Of a DNA stretch of 13,238 nucleotides, positions 13,025-13,238 are shown piece after piece. Made by a program: the position numbers and the translations under genes. The stretch comes from Hungateiclostridiaceae bacterium UBA3922. GTDB lineage: Bacteria; Bacillota; Clostridia; Acetivibrionales; DTU013. The stretch covers positions 1,296 through 14,533 of the forward strand of contig DGEQ01000006.1 of NCBI GenBank assembly GCA_002386045.1, written 5' to 3'. The notes beneath the pieces are model-generated. The model did not search any database, was not told the DNA's origin, and saw only the letters and a list, made by a program, of their open reading frames with translations. How positions within the stretch are numbered: the first letter of the stretch is position 1; each line of letters opens with the position of its first letter.

Positions 13025-13238
13025 ATGCTGGAGAGCAAGCTTCAATTTCCGAAACAGGCAAAAGAAAACGAGAAGAAGAACATAAGCTACATCGACATCG
13101 ACTCTATCCGGCCCAATCCCTACCAGCCCCGCAGGCAGTTCAGCAGGGAGTCCCTCGAGGAACTGCGCGAATCGATACAGCAGTACGGTGTGATACAGCC
13201 GATAAATGTCAGGAGGATCTCGGGCAACAGGTACGAAC
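13025..13238 (+). CDS. noc: ParB/Noc family chromosome-organising protein, N-terminus (runs off right edge)
   Basis: The first 71 codons are present. The product opens MLESKLQFPKQAKENEKKN, then YIDIDSIRPNPYQPRRQFS, then SLEELRESIQQYGVIQPINV, which is the start of the ParB N-terminal CTPase domain (the NPYQPR and GVIQPI elements). The position right after rsmG is that of noc (nucleoid occlusion) in Bacillus, but Spo0J-type ParB has the same domain, and the DNA-binding helix-turn-helix that would separate them lies outside the window. The ATG at 13025 has AAGGA (13011-13015) 9 bases upstream; an ATG at 13015 is in another frame. Confidence 0.85.
   Translation, partial: MLESKLQFPKQAKENEKKNISYIDIDSIRPNPYQPRRQFSRESLEELRESIQQYGVIQPINVRRISGNRYE

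Noticed and set aside
1..13238. Search for a full parS site, tRNA, CRISPR repeats, insertion sequences or phage-like genes
   Set aside because: None was seen by eye; all protein genes are conserved core genes in their usual order.

Overview
This window is the chromosomal replication origin neighbourhood of a bacterium of the Bacillota, most likely a clostridial lineage; I cannot name a genus from sequence alone. The gene order matches the classical oriC cluster known from Bacillus subtilis: gyrB, remB (yaaB), recF, yaaA, dnaN and dnaA on the minus strand, then rpmH, rnpA, yidD, yidC, jag, mnmE, mnmG, rsmG and noc/parB on the plus strand. The two gene blocks diverge from about 5.4-5.8 kb. The + strand is visibly pyrimidine-rich left of the origin and purine-rich right of it (for example many AGG/ATA codons on the right), as expected where the two replication forks start. 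Near-perfect AGGAGG-type ribosome binding sites, a TTG start on two genes and a GTG start on L34 also fit Bacillota.

Left block (1-5377, minus strand, read right to left): dnaA (initiator), a 233-bp gap full of DnaA-box-like sites with a DnaA-trio-like repeat, dnaN (sliding clamp), a small S4 protein (YaaA), recF, remB and the first 300 codons of gyrB, which runs off the left edge. These genes serve initiation, processivity, repair and supercoiling.

Centre (5378-5840): the intergenic region between dnaA and rpmH holds two perfect TTATCCACA boxes, a probable dnaA promoter and a strong divergent rpmH promoter. With the dnaA-dnaN gap this makes a bipartite origin, with boxes on both sides of dnaA and the likely unwinding element on the dnaN side.

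Right block (5841-13238, plus strand): rpmH-rnpA-yidD-yidC-jag forms one unit (ribosomal protein L34, RNase P protein, membrane protein insertion, KH/R3H RNA-binding protein), ended by two terminators. A new promoter then drives mnmE-mnmG-rsmG (tRNA U34 modification and 16S rRNA G527 methylation), followed by the start of a ParB-family gene (noc or spo0J) cut by the right edge.

All protein genes are core genes. I found no mobile element, CRISPR array, tRNA, rRNA or accessory system, and I see no evidence of an undescribed multi-gene system. The points worth a second look are regulatory and structural: the architecture of the origin, hairpins in the rpmH leader and around stop codons, a mini-ORF overlapping the yidC start, a possible operator at the mnmE promoter, and a nested inverted repeat in front of the ParB-family gene.
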